A program made the translations under genes and the position numbers. Of a stretch of 13,792 nt of DNA, positions 1 through 6,235 are shown piece after piece. The stretch's first letter is position 1. Each line of letters opens with the position of its first letter. The notes beneath the pieces were generated by a model that saw nothing but the letters and a program-made list of their open reading frames with translations, ran no database searches and was not told where the DNA came from. The stretch comes from an uncultured Ruminococcus sp. (GTDB lineage: Bacteria > Bacillota > Clostridia > Oscillospirales > Ruminococcaceae), in contig CALEJX010000470.1 of NCBI GenBank assembly GCA_937898375.1, positions 1 to 13,792 on the forward strand, in the 5' to 3' direction.

Positions 1-441
1 CTCGCAGGGATAAGCCTTGCCCTTAGTTTCAAGTCCCATTTTTTTTAGAAGCTCCTCGCAATTGGCTTTGGCTTCCGCTTTTGGCTGTTTAAGGACGTGG
101 AGAGGGGCTTCCATTATATTCTGATTTACAGAAAGGTGCGGAAAAAGGTTGAAATTCTGGAACACAAGACCGATTTTCAGGCGGATATCCCTCAAAGTTT
201 TGGAGGGTGCATAGACCGCTTTGCCATTTTCTGTATGGAACATATTCACGCCGTCAACGTTTATTTCGCCGCCGTCTGCTTTTTCAAGCTGGTTTATACA
301 GCGCAAAAGCGTTGATTTACCGCTTCCTGATGGTCCGATTATTGCGACTACCTCGCCCACCTCAACATTAAAAGAAATATCTTTGAGTACCTTAAGGCTG
401 TCAAAGCTTTTGGAAATATTTTTCACTTCAAGAATAGCCAT
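1..441 (-). CDS. Polar amino-acid ABC transporter ATP-binding protein (GlnQ/HisP-like), C-terminus cut by window edge
   Basis: Cytoplasmic ATPase that should power uptake of a polar amino acid through the permease encoded just upstream (453-1163). Only the first 147 residues are present, against about 240 for the family. The Walker A loop GPSGSGKST is at residues 36-44 and the Q-loop (GLVFQNFNLFPHLS) starts at about residue 91, with the Q at 95. The ABC signature, Walker B and H-loop lie beyond position 1. The ATG at 439-441 has AAGGAG seven bases upstream, and only 11 bases separate it from the permease stop, so the two are one transcription unit. The Q-loop wording NFNLFPH is typical of the amino-acid importer subfamily. 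The exact substrate cannot be told, and no binding-protein gene is visible here; it may lie beyond the left edge. Confidence 0.93.
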   Translation of the reverse strand, partial: MAILEVKNISKSFDSLKVLKDISFNVEVGEVVAIIGPSGSGKSTLLRCINQLEKADGGEINVDGVNMFHTENGKAVYAPSKTLRDIRLKIGLVFQNFNLFPHLSVNQNIMEAPLHVLKQPKAEAKANCEELLKKMGLETKGKAYPCE

Positions 442-452
442 ATGAGTTCTCC

Positions 453-1163
453 TTATTTATAATAGTCGAATTTCTTTTCGATAACGGCGAATGCCACCGT
501 CACGATAGCGTTGAGTACGAAATAGAATGCGCCTGCGATAAAAAGCGGCGTGATAGAGCTATACAGGTTCATCTGCTGTTTTGCTTTCATTGTTATCTCA
601 GCGAATGCGATAACGTTTGCAAGAGAGGTATCCTTTACAAGGACGATTACCTCGTTTGATGTGGCAGGGATAACACGCTTTGTGACCTGCGGCAGGATAA
701 TCCTAAAAAATGTCTGCATTTTTGTCATGCCGAGCATTGAAGCCGCTTCGTACTGACCCTTTGGGATAGCCTCGATACCGCCTCTGAAAATCTCTGCAAA
801 ATACGCCGCATAGTTAAGCACGAACGCCGTAACAAGGGCGATAAACATATAGTTCTCGTTGTTTTTGATATTGGTGAGCACGTCATAGATGCCGCCTGTT
901 TTGCCCTGTTTTGCGGCGCTTGCGATAACGAGCGGCACTGCATAGTAGATAGCGATTATTTGCAGCATGAGCGGTGTGCCACGCATAACGAGTATGTAAA
1001 GATTTGTCAGCCATGAGATAGGCTTGAAGCGGCATTTTTTCAGCATCGTCACAAGCACTCCCACGGGTATTGAAAGCACGATAGTCCATGCGAAAAGCTT
1101 CAGGGTATTAGGCAGGAACTCCAGCAGGATCTCCGTGACCTTTTTTACTTCCTCAAAAGTCAT
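453..1163 (-). CDS. Polar amino-acid ABC transporter permease (HisM/GlnP family)
   Basis: Inner-membrane channel subunit of an amino-acid importer, 236 aa, the usual size. Hydrophobic stretches lie at about residues 21-41, 52-80, 105-126 and 204-228. The motif RGTPL (61-65) is characteristic of the family. The cytoplasmic EAA loop, which docks on the ATPase, is at residues 136-160 (GQYEAASMLGMT, then ILPQV), followed by VKDTSL at 176-181. The ATG at 1161-1163 is preceded by AAGGA at a spacing of 10 bases. It is the first gene of the unit and the ATPase follows after 11 bases. A consensus promoter lies at 1224-1252. Function is clear at family level; substrate (glutamine, cystine, arginine or another) is not. 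Confidence 0.95.
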   Translation of the reverse strand: MTFEEVKKVTEILLEFLPNTLKLFAWTIVLSIPVGVLVTMLKKCRFKPISWLTNLYILVMRGTPLMLQIIAIYYAVPLVIASAAKQGKTGGIYDVLTNIKNNENYMFIALVTAFVLNYAAYFAEIFRGGIEAIPKGQYEAASMLGMTKMQTFFRIILPQVTKRVIPATSNEVIVLVKDTSLANVIAFAEITMKAKQQMNLYSSITPLFIAGAFYFVLNAIVTVAFAVIEKKFDYYK

Positions 1164-1213
1164 AAATATTCATTCCTTAACAAAATATTACGATAACACG
1201 TCACCGTATCAGC

Positions 1214-1223
1214 GTATTAATAC
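1214..1223. promoter_or_regulatory. Candidate operator palindrome at the ABC-unit transcription start
   Basis: GTATTAATAC is a perfect 10-bp palindrome directly downstream of the -10 box, overlapping the expected start of transcription. That position suits repressor binding. No regulator is identified, and an AT-rich palindrome of this length can arise by chance. Confidence 0.35.
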
Positions 1224-1252
1224 ATTATACTACATATTTTGCGACTTGTCAA
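1224..1252 (-). promoter_or_regulatory. Sigma-A promoter of the amino-acid ABC transporter unit
   Basis: On the minus strand TTGACA (1247-1252) and TATAAT (1224-1229) are separated by exactly 17 bases, both perfect consensus. Transcription should begin near 1217, giving a leader of about 55 nt before the permease ATG. A perfect 10-bp palindrome (GTATTAATAC, 1214-1223) sits at the predicted start point. Confidence 0.85.
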
Positions 1253-1262
1253 ACGGAAAAGC

Positions 1263-1414
1263 GAGGAGTGAGGAATTGACACCGCCGTACATTGTGACGT
1301 AAAAAAAGTTTGTTTAATGAGAAAGTTGGTGAGTAACTTGTGCGAACGCAGTTCGCAATATAAAAATCATCGCCGCAGGCGATTCCTTCATTCCTCACTC
1401 CTCATTCCTCACTC
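1263..1414. repeat. MITE-like non-coding element with 14-bp terminal inverted repeats
   Basis: GAGGAGTGAGGAAT at 1263-1276 is matched exactly in reverse complement by ATTCCTCACTCCTC at 1390-1403. A second partial copy of the right arm (ATTCCTCACTC) follows at 1404-1414. Inside are two perfect hairpins, each with the loop GCA: TGCGAAC/GTTCGCA (1341-1357) and ATCGCC/GGCGAT (1369-1383). No reading frame is credible. It fills most of the gap between the stop of the tri-domain acyl ligase gene (1444) and the ABC promoter. No target-site duplication is obvious. It looks like a non-autonomous mobile element or a genome-wide intergenic repeat. Confidence 0.7.
1362..1383 (-). terminator. Possible intrinsic terminator within the repeat element
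   Basis: On the minus strand the 6-bp hairpin ATCGCC-TGC-GGCGAT is followed by GATTTTTATATT. This is the only terminator-like structure downstream of the gene ending at 1444. The stem is short, so efficiency is uncertain. Confidence 0.4.
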
Positions 1415-1443
1415 TTAGCCCTCTACGAGGTAAAAGGCTCCGC

Positions 1444-3975
1444 TCAACGCACCTCGTTTTTCAATGCCAAAACCGCTTCACGGACTTTCGCCATAAGCTC
1501 TTCGGGCGTTTCGCCGTTTGGATAAATAGGCTTGCCGTAAACGACTTTTACTTTGTATTTGCTAAGACGCTTCCAATCGAAAAGCCTCGGGAGCTTTCTG
1601 TCTGGCGGGAAAATCTCGTGTCCGCCTTTGATATAGGCTGGCACTATCGGCACATTGGCTTCGATAGCAAGGACGGCGGCGCCGCTTTTGAACTTGCCCA
1701 TTTCCCCTGTTTTGCTTCTTGTACCCTCTGGGTGGACTAGCACGCCCCACTTCTGACCAAGCTTTTTGCGCAGGGTCGCCATGGTCTCGTCTACTCTTCC
1801 GCCCCTGTCAACAGGCACCATTCCGCCTACTCTTACAAGAAGCCTGCTTGCAAGGCTGCCGTTGAAAAGCTCTTTTTTCGCCATACAGCAGAATTTTGCG
1901 AAACGCTCGTATCTGAAATTCAAGGTAAGGAAGATAAAATCAAAGTTTGAAACGTGGTTTGCACAGATTATATAACCACCCTTATCAGGGAGGTTTTCCT
2001 CGTTGGTGACCTTGACTTCATAGAACGCTGTCACGAGGTTTCTGTAGAAGCGGTATATGCGGTAGTCTATCTTTTTCTTGTCCAGAGGATAGAGCATTGA
2101 TTTGACGGTCTGGGGCTTTATGCGGTTTGGGTTTTGAACGAGGGCGATAAGCTTGCCCACTGTCATATCCTTATCCATACAGCCGTCAACACGCACGCCG
2201 CTGAACTCCTCAATCTCAAGTGCAAGCTCGATAGCAGAGAGGGAGTCAATGGTGAACTCCTGCAAGAATTTTGTGCCAAGCTTCACTTCGCTAGGCTGAA
2301 CGTGTGCTATTTTTGCCACGGCATTTCTAACCATTGACGGGATATCCGACGGGTCGATATGCTTTTCTGCCTGCTTATTAAGGCTGTCAAGGTTATCTTC
2401 CATGACCATTTTCTTTAAAAGATAACGCTTTGGCTTGCCGATAGCTGTTCTTGGTATAGAATCCACAAAATGTATGCCGCTGAGTTTCATTGCCTGACCT
2501 GCACAGGAGCTTATCTCTTTGAGCTTTTCTTCCGTTTGCTCACGCTTATCCTCTGGGCAGACCACAAAAGCGTGTACCTCGTCATAGCTTTCCTCTTTGG
2601 CAGGCACTCCGCAGACCACAAGCTCGTCAACGCCGTCGATACCATTATATACCTGCTCGATATCGTCAGGGGCGGCTTTTTTGCCTGTGGCAAGGACGAT
2701 ATTTTCCTTACATCTGCCAAGAATGACGATATTTTTATGCTTATCGAACTTTGCAAGGTCCCCTGACTTGAACCAGCCGTCTGGTGTGAACGCTTCATCG
2801 GTGGACTTTTTGTCGCCGTAGTAGCCTATCATCATATAAGGCGACTTTATGAGAAGCTCGCCTGTGCGGTCTATTTTTACTTTGATATCAGGGTACGGCT
2901 TGCCGCAGGTGTCGGCATAGACGTGCTTGCCGTATGTGCCGATAGTTGGTATGCTTGTTTCAGTTGCACCATAGTTGTTCACCATATTAAATCCTGTGCC
3001 GTAGAAGAAATCGAATGTATCTTTTGACATTGGCGAGCCTGCAGAGCAAAGAAATCTAATCTCGCCGCCGAGGGCTTTGTGTATTTTGGAAAACAGCTTT
3101 TTGCCGCTGTTTATGCCGTAAATTTTACGCTGATGAAGTACTACGGGGAACATCTTCTTGAAAAGGGCTGACGATACTTTGCTTGCGTTTATCTGCTGCA
3201 TTATCTGAGTTTTTAAAAGCTCATAGACCTTTGGCACGCCTGGGAAAACTGTTGGCTTGAAGTTTTGGAAGCCTGCAGAAAGACCCTTTGCGCTGAGAGA
3301 TTCTATAAAGCACACTGTTCCGCCTGTAAGGAGAGGGGCTAACACCTGTGCGAAAAGTCCGTAGATATGGCTGTTTGGCAGGATACCGAGATAGCGCTCG
3401 TTATCGGTTATGCCGTTGCACTCGCAGACCATTTTGCAGGAATTTATCTGAGAATCGTGGGTGTGCATGATGCCTGAGGCTGTTCTTGTTGTACCGCTTG
3501 AAAAAATTATCACGGCGATATCAGGGTCGCCTACTTCCCCTTGGCGGAGTATATTTTCCCCTGAGCCGTCAAGTCTGTCAAGCTGATTTTGGATATCGAG
3601 GACGGGGATATTTTTTACGTTGGCAAGCTTTGGGGCTGTCTTTTTAGACGAAATAACGCACACGGGCTGTGACTTTTTCACCAAAGCCAAAAGCTCTGAC
3701 GCAGGAAGCGAATAGTCCAAAAGGACGGCGGTTGCATTGAGTTTTGCGCAGGCGAGAAATGCGATATTCCACTCAGGTCTGCCCTCGGAAGCAATGCAGA
3801 CCCTATCCCCTGCCACAACGCCCATGGCTTTAAGGCGGCTACAAAAAATATCAGCCTGCTGTAAAGTCTGTCCGAATGTACATTCCTTTGTTTCGCCCTC
3901 ATCGTTCATCATCACGAGAGCAGTCTTGCTATATCGGTTTATTGCGGTTTTTCTAAATTCGTTATAAATGTTCAT
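1444..3975 (-). CDS. Tri-domain acyl-adenylate ligase (FAAL-like) / acyl carrier protein / PlsC acyltransferase
   Basis: An 843-aa protein that appears to activate a fatty acid, load it on its own carrier domain and pass it to a lysophospholipid or glycerophosphate. Residues 1-525 are an ANL adenylating enzyme: P-loop SSGTTRTASG (159-168), YGATE (335-339), SGDL (404-407), and the C-terminal PRTAIGKPKR (508-517) with the likely catalytic K514. The P-loop has R-T where acyl-CoA synthetases have G-x-P-K, as in fatty acyl-AMP ligases. Residues about 545-615 are an ACP with the phosphopantetheine serine S578 in IDSLS. Residues about 640-843 are PlsC/LPLAT: H674-x4-D679, PVDRGG (721-726), HPEGTRS (748-754) and VPIVPAY (775-781). 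E. coli Aas joins the same two activities in the opposite order without an ACP. It lies 20 bp after the marR gene, with RBS AAAGGAAA. Domain calls are firm; the substrate is unknown. Confidence 0.9.
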   Translation of the reverse strand: MNIYNEFRKTAINRYSKTALVMMNDEGETKECTFGQTLQQADIFCSRLKAMGVVAGDRVCIASEGRPEWNIAFLACAKLNATAVLLDYSLPASELLALVKKSQPVCVISSKKTAPKLANVKNIPVLDIQNQLDRLDGSGENILRQGEVGDPDIAVIIFSSGTTRTASGIMHTHDSQINSCKMVCECNGITDNERYLGILPNSHIYGLFAQVLAPLLTGGTVCFIESLSAKGLSAGFQNFKPTVFPGVPKVYELLKTQIMQQINASKVSSALFKKMFPVVLHQRKIYGINSGKKLFSKIHKALGGEIRFLCSAGSPMSKDTFDFFYGTGFNMVNNYGATETSIPTIGTYGKHVYADTCGKPYPDIKVKIDRTGELLIKSPYMMIGYYGDKKSTDEAFTPDGWFKSGDLAKFDKHKNIVILGRCKENIVLATGKKAAPDDIEQVYNGIDGVDELVVCGVPAKEESYDEVHAFVVCPEDKREQTEEKLKEISSCAGQAMKLSGIHFVDSIPRTAIGKPKRYLLKKMVMEDNLDSLNKQAEKHIDPSDIPSMVRNAVAKIAHVQPSEVKLGTKFLQEFTIDSLSAIELALEIEEFSGVRVDGCMDKDMTVGKLIALVQNPNRIKPQTVKSMLYPLDKKKIDYRIYRFYRNLVTAFYEVKVTNEENLPDKGGYIICANHVSNFDFIFLTLNFRYERFAKFCCMAKKELFNGSLASRLLVRVGGMVPVDRGGRVDETMATLRKKLGQKWGVLVHPEGTRSKTGEMGKFKSGAAVLAIEANVPIVPAYIKGGHEIFPPDRKLPRLFDWKRLSKYKVKVVYGKPIYPNGETPEELMAKVREAVLALKNEVR

Positions 3976-3995
3976 GGCAGTTTCCTTTCTGCCCC

Positions 3996-4439
3996 TCAGA
4001 CTTCCTGAGAGTTGCCTTTCATGGTTTGTTCAAGCGCCGCAACAGCTTTTTCGGAACTGTCAAGGAGCATATCAAGATTTTCTTCCCCTAATGCGTCAAC
4101 AAACACGGTGAAATATTTTTCAAGGCGCTGTTGCTTTTCCTCTATAGTTTTTTCCCCTTTTGGGAGCAGTTTTACCTGCACACGGCGTTTATCCTCGGGG
4201 TCACGCACAAGGCTCACAAAGCCTTTTTTCTCCATTGCGCTGAGGACAGAGGTCACACGCTGACGTGATATCATAAGGTCACGGCTTATATCTGAGGGGT
4301 AGACTATGCCCTCAGCGGTGCTGAGATAGACTATGACTTTGCTTTCTCCCTGAAAAAGCTCTGCAAGGTCGTCCATATATCCTGTTTCGAAAAATCGTCT
4401 GAAAACTTCTCCAAAGCGCTGGGCTGTTTTATCGTTCAT
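3996..4439 (-). CDS. MarR-family transcriptional regulator
   Basis: A 147-aa winged-helix regulator, of usual MarR length. The recognition helix region is about residues 48-70 (PSDISRDL then SRQRVTSVLSAMEKKG), followed by the wing with the MarR hallmark DKRR (83-86, in DPEDKRR). The flanking helices would form the dimer. The ATG at 4437-4439 has a strong GGAGGAG site. It is the first gene of a two-gene unit with the acyl ligase/ACP/acyltransferase 20 bp downstream, so it probably controls that gene and itself, responding to an acyl or aromatic ligand. This is inferred from context and from fatty-acid MarR proteins such as FabT. Its promoter overlaps repeated GTTGAT motifs (4466-4503) that could be the operator. 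Confidence 0.9.
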   Translation of the reverse strand: MNDKTAQRFGEVFRRFFETGYMDDLAELFQGESKVIVYLSTAEGIVYPSDISRDLMISRQRVTSVLSAMEKKGFVSLVRDPEDKRRVQVKLLPKGEKTIEEKQQRLEKYFTVFVDALGEENLDMLLDSSEKAVAALEQTMKGNSQEV

Positions 4440-4465
4440 TGTTATCTCCTCCGAATGTCATGGCG

Positions 4466-4503
4466 GTTGATTGTCAATACTGTTGATTATACACCCTGTT
4501 GAT
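4466..4503. promoter_or_regulatory. Candidate MarR operator: three GTTGAT repeats at 16-bp spacing
   Basis: GTTGAT begins at 4466, 4482 and 4498, exactly 16 bp apart. The first copy lies within the dyad TTGA-N3-TCAA (4467-4477), which includes the perfect ATTG-T-CAAT (4470-4478). The block covers the -10 box, the spacer and the expected start of the marR promoter, where a repressor would act. No regulator is proven. Confidence 0.4.
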
Positions 4504-4514
4504 GAATTTGTCAA
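4486..4514 (-). promoter_or_regulatory. Sigma-A promoter of the marR-acyl ligase operon
   Basis: On the minus strand TTGACA (4509-4514) and TATAAT (4486-4491) are spaced by 17 bases, a perfect consensus. Transcription should start near 4479, about 40 nt before the marR ATG. Its -35 box faces that of the divergent nadA promoter. Confidence 0.87.
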
Positions 4515-4542
4515 GAGCATAGGTGGTATGGCACAAATACCC

Positions 4543-4571
4543 TTGACAAAATGCCTATATCATACTATAAT
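4543..4571 (+). promoter_or_regulatory. Sigma-A promoter of nadA
   Basis: TTGACA (4543-4548) and TATAAT (4566-4571) are separated by 17 bases, a perfect consensus, with a start expected near 4578. An imperfect AT-rich dyad (ATAC to GTAT, 4562-4581, 16 of 20 positions symmetrical) spans the -10 box and start point and could be a repressor site. The leader to the nadA ATG is about 75 nt. Confidence 0.87.
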
Positions 4572-4653
4572 AATATGGTATAAATCTGTCGGCAGATGCC
4601 GAAAAACCGAAAGGAGGATATGCTTTTCAGTGTGTGAAAGGCATGATCTGGGT

Positions 4654-5577
4654 ATGATAAAGGACGTACAGGAAAAAATTCTTCAGTTAAAGAAAGAAAA
4701 GGATATTTGTATCCTTGCACACAGCTATCAGGCTAAGGAGATAGTGGAGATAGCGGATATCACAGGCGATTCCTACAAGCTCAGCGTTGAGGCGCAGAAA
4801 GTTTCAAACAAAAATATTCTTATGTGCGGAGTTCATTTTATGGCGGAAACTGCAAAAATGCTCTCCCCTGACAAGAACGTATACCTTGCCAATCCGTCCG
4901 CAGGTTGTCCAATGGCAGAGCAAATGGAGCCTGAGATGATAGAAATGGTAAAGGCGCAGGAGCCTGACAGAAAGGTAGTATGCTACATAAACACCACTGC
5001 GGCGCTCAAGAGCGTATGCGACGTTTGCGTTACTTCTTCATCGGCAGTAAAGATAGTAAAGAACATGGAGGCTGACAAGATTCTTTTCATTCCTGACTGC
5101 AATCTTGGCGCTTTCGTACAGAAAGCCTGTCCTGACAAGGATATAATGCTTTTGCAGGGCGGATGTCCTGTTCATGCGTCGGTAACAAAAGCTGACATGA
5201 TAGCCGCAAAGGAAGCTCACCCTAACGCCCTTGTGCTTTGTCACCCTGAGTGTATCCCTGCGGTAAGCGAAATGGCTGACTATGTTGGCTCGACTTCGGG
5301 CATAATGAACTATGCGGCTGAGTCTGACGCAAAGGAGTTCATCATAGGCACTGAGATGTCCATTGCAGAACATTTGCAGTACAGATTCCCTGAGAAGGAA
5401 TTTTACATTCTCTCAAAGAAGATACTCTGCCCTAACATGAAGCTCACAACTCTTATGGACGTTTACAAGACCTGCGAGGGCATCGGCAACGGCGGCGGTT
5501 TTGAGATAAAGATGACTGACGAAGAGATAACCTCTGCAAGAAGATGTATCGACGAAATGATACGTCTTGGGGGCTGA
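4654..5577 (+). CDS. nadA: Quinolinate synthase A
   Basis: Makes quinolinate from iminoaspartate and dihydroxyacetone phosphate in de novo NAD synthesis, using an oxygen-sensitive [4Fe-4S] cluster. From the ATG the protein is 307 aa, matching the compact NadA type (T. maritima about 298). The three expected cluster cysteines are C85 (SAGCPM), C171 (GGCPVH) and C259 (LCPNMK). The substrate-site residues H23 and Y25 (AHSYQ), H197 and E199 (HPEC) and the GST at 212-214 are present. An in-frame GTG at 4630 (8 more residues) is an alternative start; it lies 12 bases after the only good Shine-Dalgarno (AAGGAGG, 4611-4617). I prefer the ATG by family alignment. No nadB or nadC is adjacent, which is unusual, since nadA often travels with them. 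The GNAT gene follows 4 bases after the stop. Confidence 0.95.
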   Translation: MIKDVQEKILQLKKEKDICILAHSYQAKEIVEIADITGDSYKLSVEAQKVSNKNILMCGVHFMAETAKMLSPDKNVYLANPSAGCPMAEQMEPEMIEMVKAQEPDRKVVCYINTTAALKSVCDVCVTSSSAVKIVKNMEADKILFIPDCNLGAFVQKACPDKDIMLLQGGCPVHASVTKADMIAAKEAHPNALVLCHPECIPAVSEMADYVGSTSGIMNYAAESDAKEFIIGTEMSIAEHLQYRFPEKEFYILSKKILCPNMKLTTLMDVYKTCEGIGNGGGFEIKMTDEEITSARRCIDEMIRLGG

Positions 5578-5581
5578 TAGA

Positions 5582-6016
5582 ATGGATAATTACACCATTA
5601 AAATTGCAAAGGGGCTTGAAAACAACGCAGACGCAAGGCTTATAAGACAGCAGGTGTTTGTTGAGGAGCAGGGCTTTGTGAATGAATTTGACGATATCGA
5701 CCCACAAGCTTATCATGCTGTTATTTACACAGGGGGATATCCTATCGCAACGGGCAGGCTGTTTGACGAAAACGGTGAGGCGCACATTGGGCGTATCTGC
5801 GTGAGAAAGGCTTATCGTGGCAGAGATCTTGGCAGAATGATAGTGGAAGCCCTTGAAAAGCAAGCTGAGAAAGTGGGCTACAAGGAAGTGGGCTTATCGG
5901 CACAGACGAGAGTACAGCCGTTTTACGAGAAGCTTGGTTACAGAGCATATGGTGATGTTTACAAGGACGAATACTGTCCGCACATTGCGATGAAAAAGAC
6001 CCTTGCGGAGGAATAG
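5582..6016 (+). CDS. GNAT-family N-acetyltransferase (ElaA/YjcF-like)
   Basis: A 144-aa acetyl-CoA-dependent transferase. The N-terminal IRQQVFVEEQGF (21-32) is the signature of the ElaA/YjcF group. The acetyl-CoA-binding segment is GRICVRKAYRGRDLGRMI (70-87); in the R-x-x-G-x-G loop (79-84) an aspartate (D82) replaces the first glycine. The end, QPFYEKLGYRAYGDVY (112-127), is also typical. The acceptor is unknown. The start at 5582 lies 4 bases after the nadA stop and has no strong ribosome-binding site of its own, so translation is probably coupled to nadA. A TTG at 5567 would overlap nadA and is less likely. An intrinsic terminator follows at 6021-6051. Whether it takes part in NAD metabolism is only suggested by the linkage. 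Confidence 0.9.
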   Translation: MDNYTIKIAKGLENNADARLIRQQVFVEEQGFVNEFDDIDPQAYHAVIYTGGYPIATGRLFDENGEAHIGRICVRKAYRGRDLGRMIVEALEKQAEKVGYKEVGLSAQTRVQPFYEKLGYRAYGDVYKDEYCPHIAMKKTLAEE

Positions 6017-6020
6017 ATAT

Positions 6021-6051
6021 AAAAAAGGACGGCGATGGGTCGTCCTTTTTT
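6021..6051 (+). terminator. Intrinsic terminator of nadA-GNAT
   Basis: An 11-bp stem, AAAAAAGGACG (6021-6031) with CGTCCTTTTTT (6041-6051), around a 9-nt loop. The right arm supplies the U-tract. It begins 5 bases after the GNAT stop. Confidence 0.85.
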
Positions 6052-6081
6052 ATGCAATAATTGAAATGTCTGTGGGTAAAA

Positions 6082-6177
6082 CGGGCGAACACTGTTCGCC
6101 CCTACAGAAGCGGTGCATAAAATTTGAGCAAAAAAAGAATACGGATATTTTTTGTAGGGGCGACCTTGGGTCGCCCG
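6082..6177. repeat. Inverted pair of REP-like GTAG-hairpin modules (copy 1)
   Basis: Two 25-bp modules face each other. The left one (6082-6106) is in minus orientation with stem GGGCGAAC/GTTCGCCC. The right one (6153-6177) is in plus orientation with stem GGGCGACC/GGTCGCCC. Each has TGTAG directly at the 5' foot of an 8-bp hairpin with a 3-nt loop. The 46-nt spacer shows nothing else. The pair sits between the convergent GNAT and GH5 genes, the typical place for REP/BIME elements. Confidence 0.75.
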
Positions 6178-6201
6178 TTTACCGCAGGATTTTTGTAACA
6201 C

Positions 6202-6229
6202 AAAAAAGGACGGAATCGCTTCCGTCCTT
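6202..6229 (-). terminator. Intrinsic terminator of the GH5 gene
   Basis: A 10-bp stem, AAGGACGGAA (6206-6215) with TTCCGTCCTT (6220-6229), around a TCGC loop. On the minus strand it is followed by TTTTTTG. It lies 6 bases after the GH5 stop codon. Confidence 0.85.
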
Positions 6230-6235
6230 GATTTT

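Noticed and set aside
1263..1403. CRISPR array or attachment site
   Set aside because: There are no regularly spaced direct repeats with unique spacers, and no integrase or tRNA gene nearby; the inverted ends fit a MITE-like repeat.
4578..4653. NAD-sensing riboswitch in the nadA leader
   Set aside because: Only a weak 5-bp hairpin (TCGGC/GCCGA, 4589-4602) is present, and nothing matches the nadA-motif layout I know; the leader is short.
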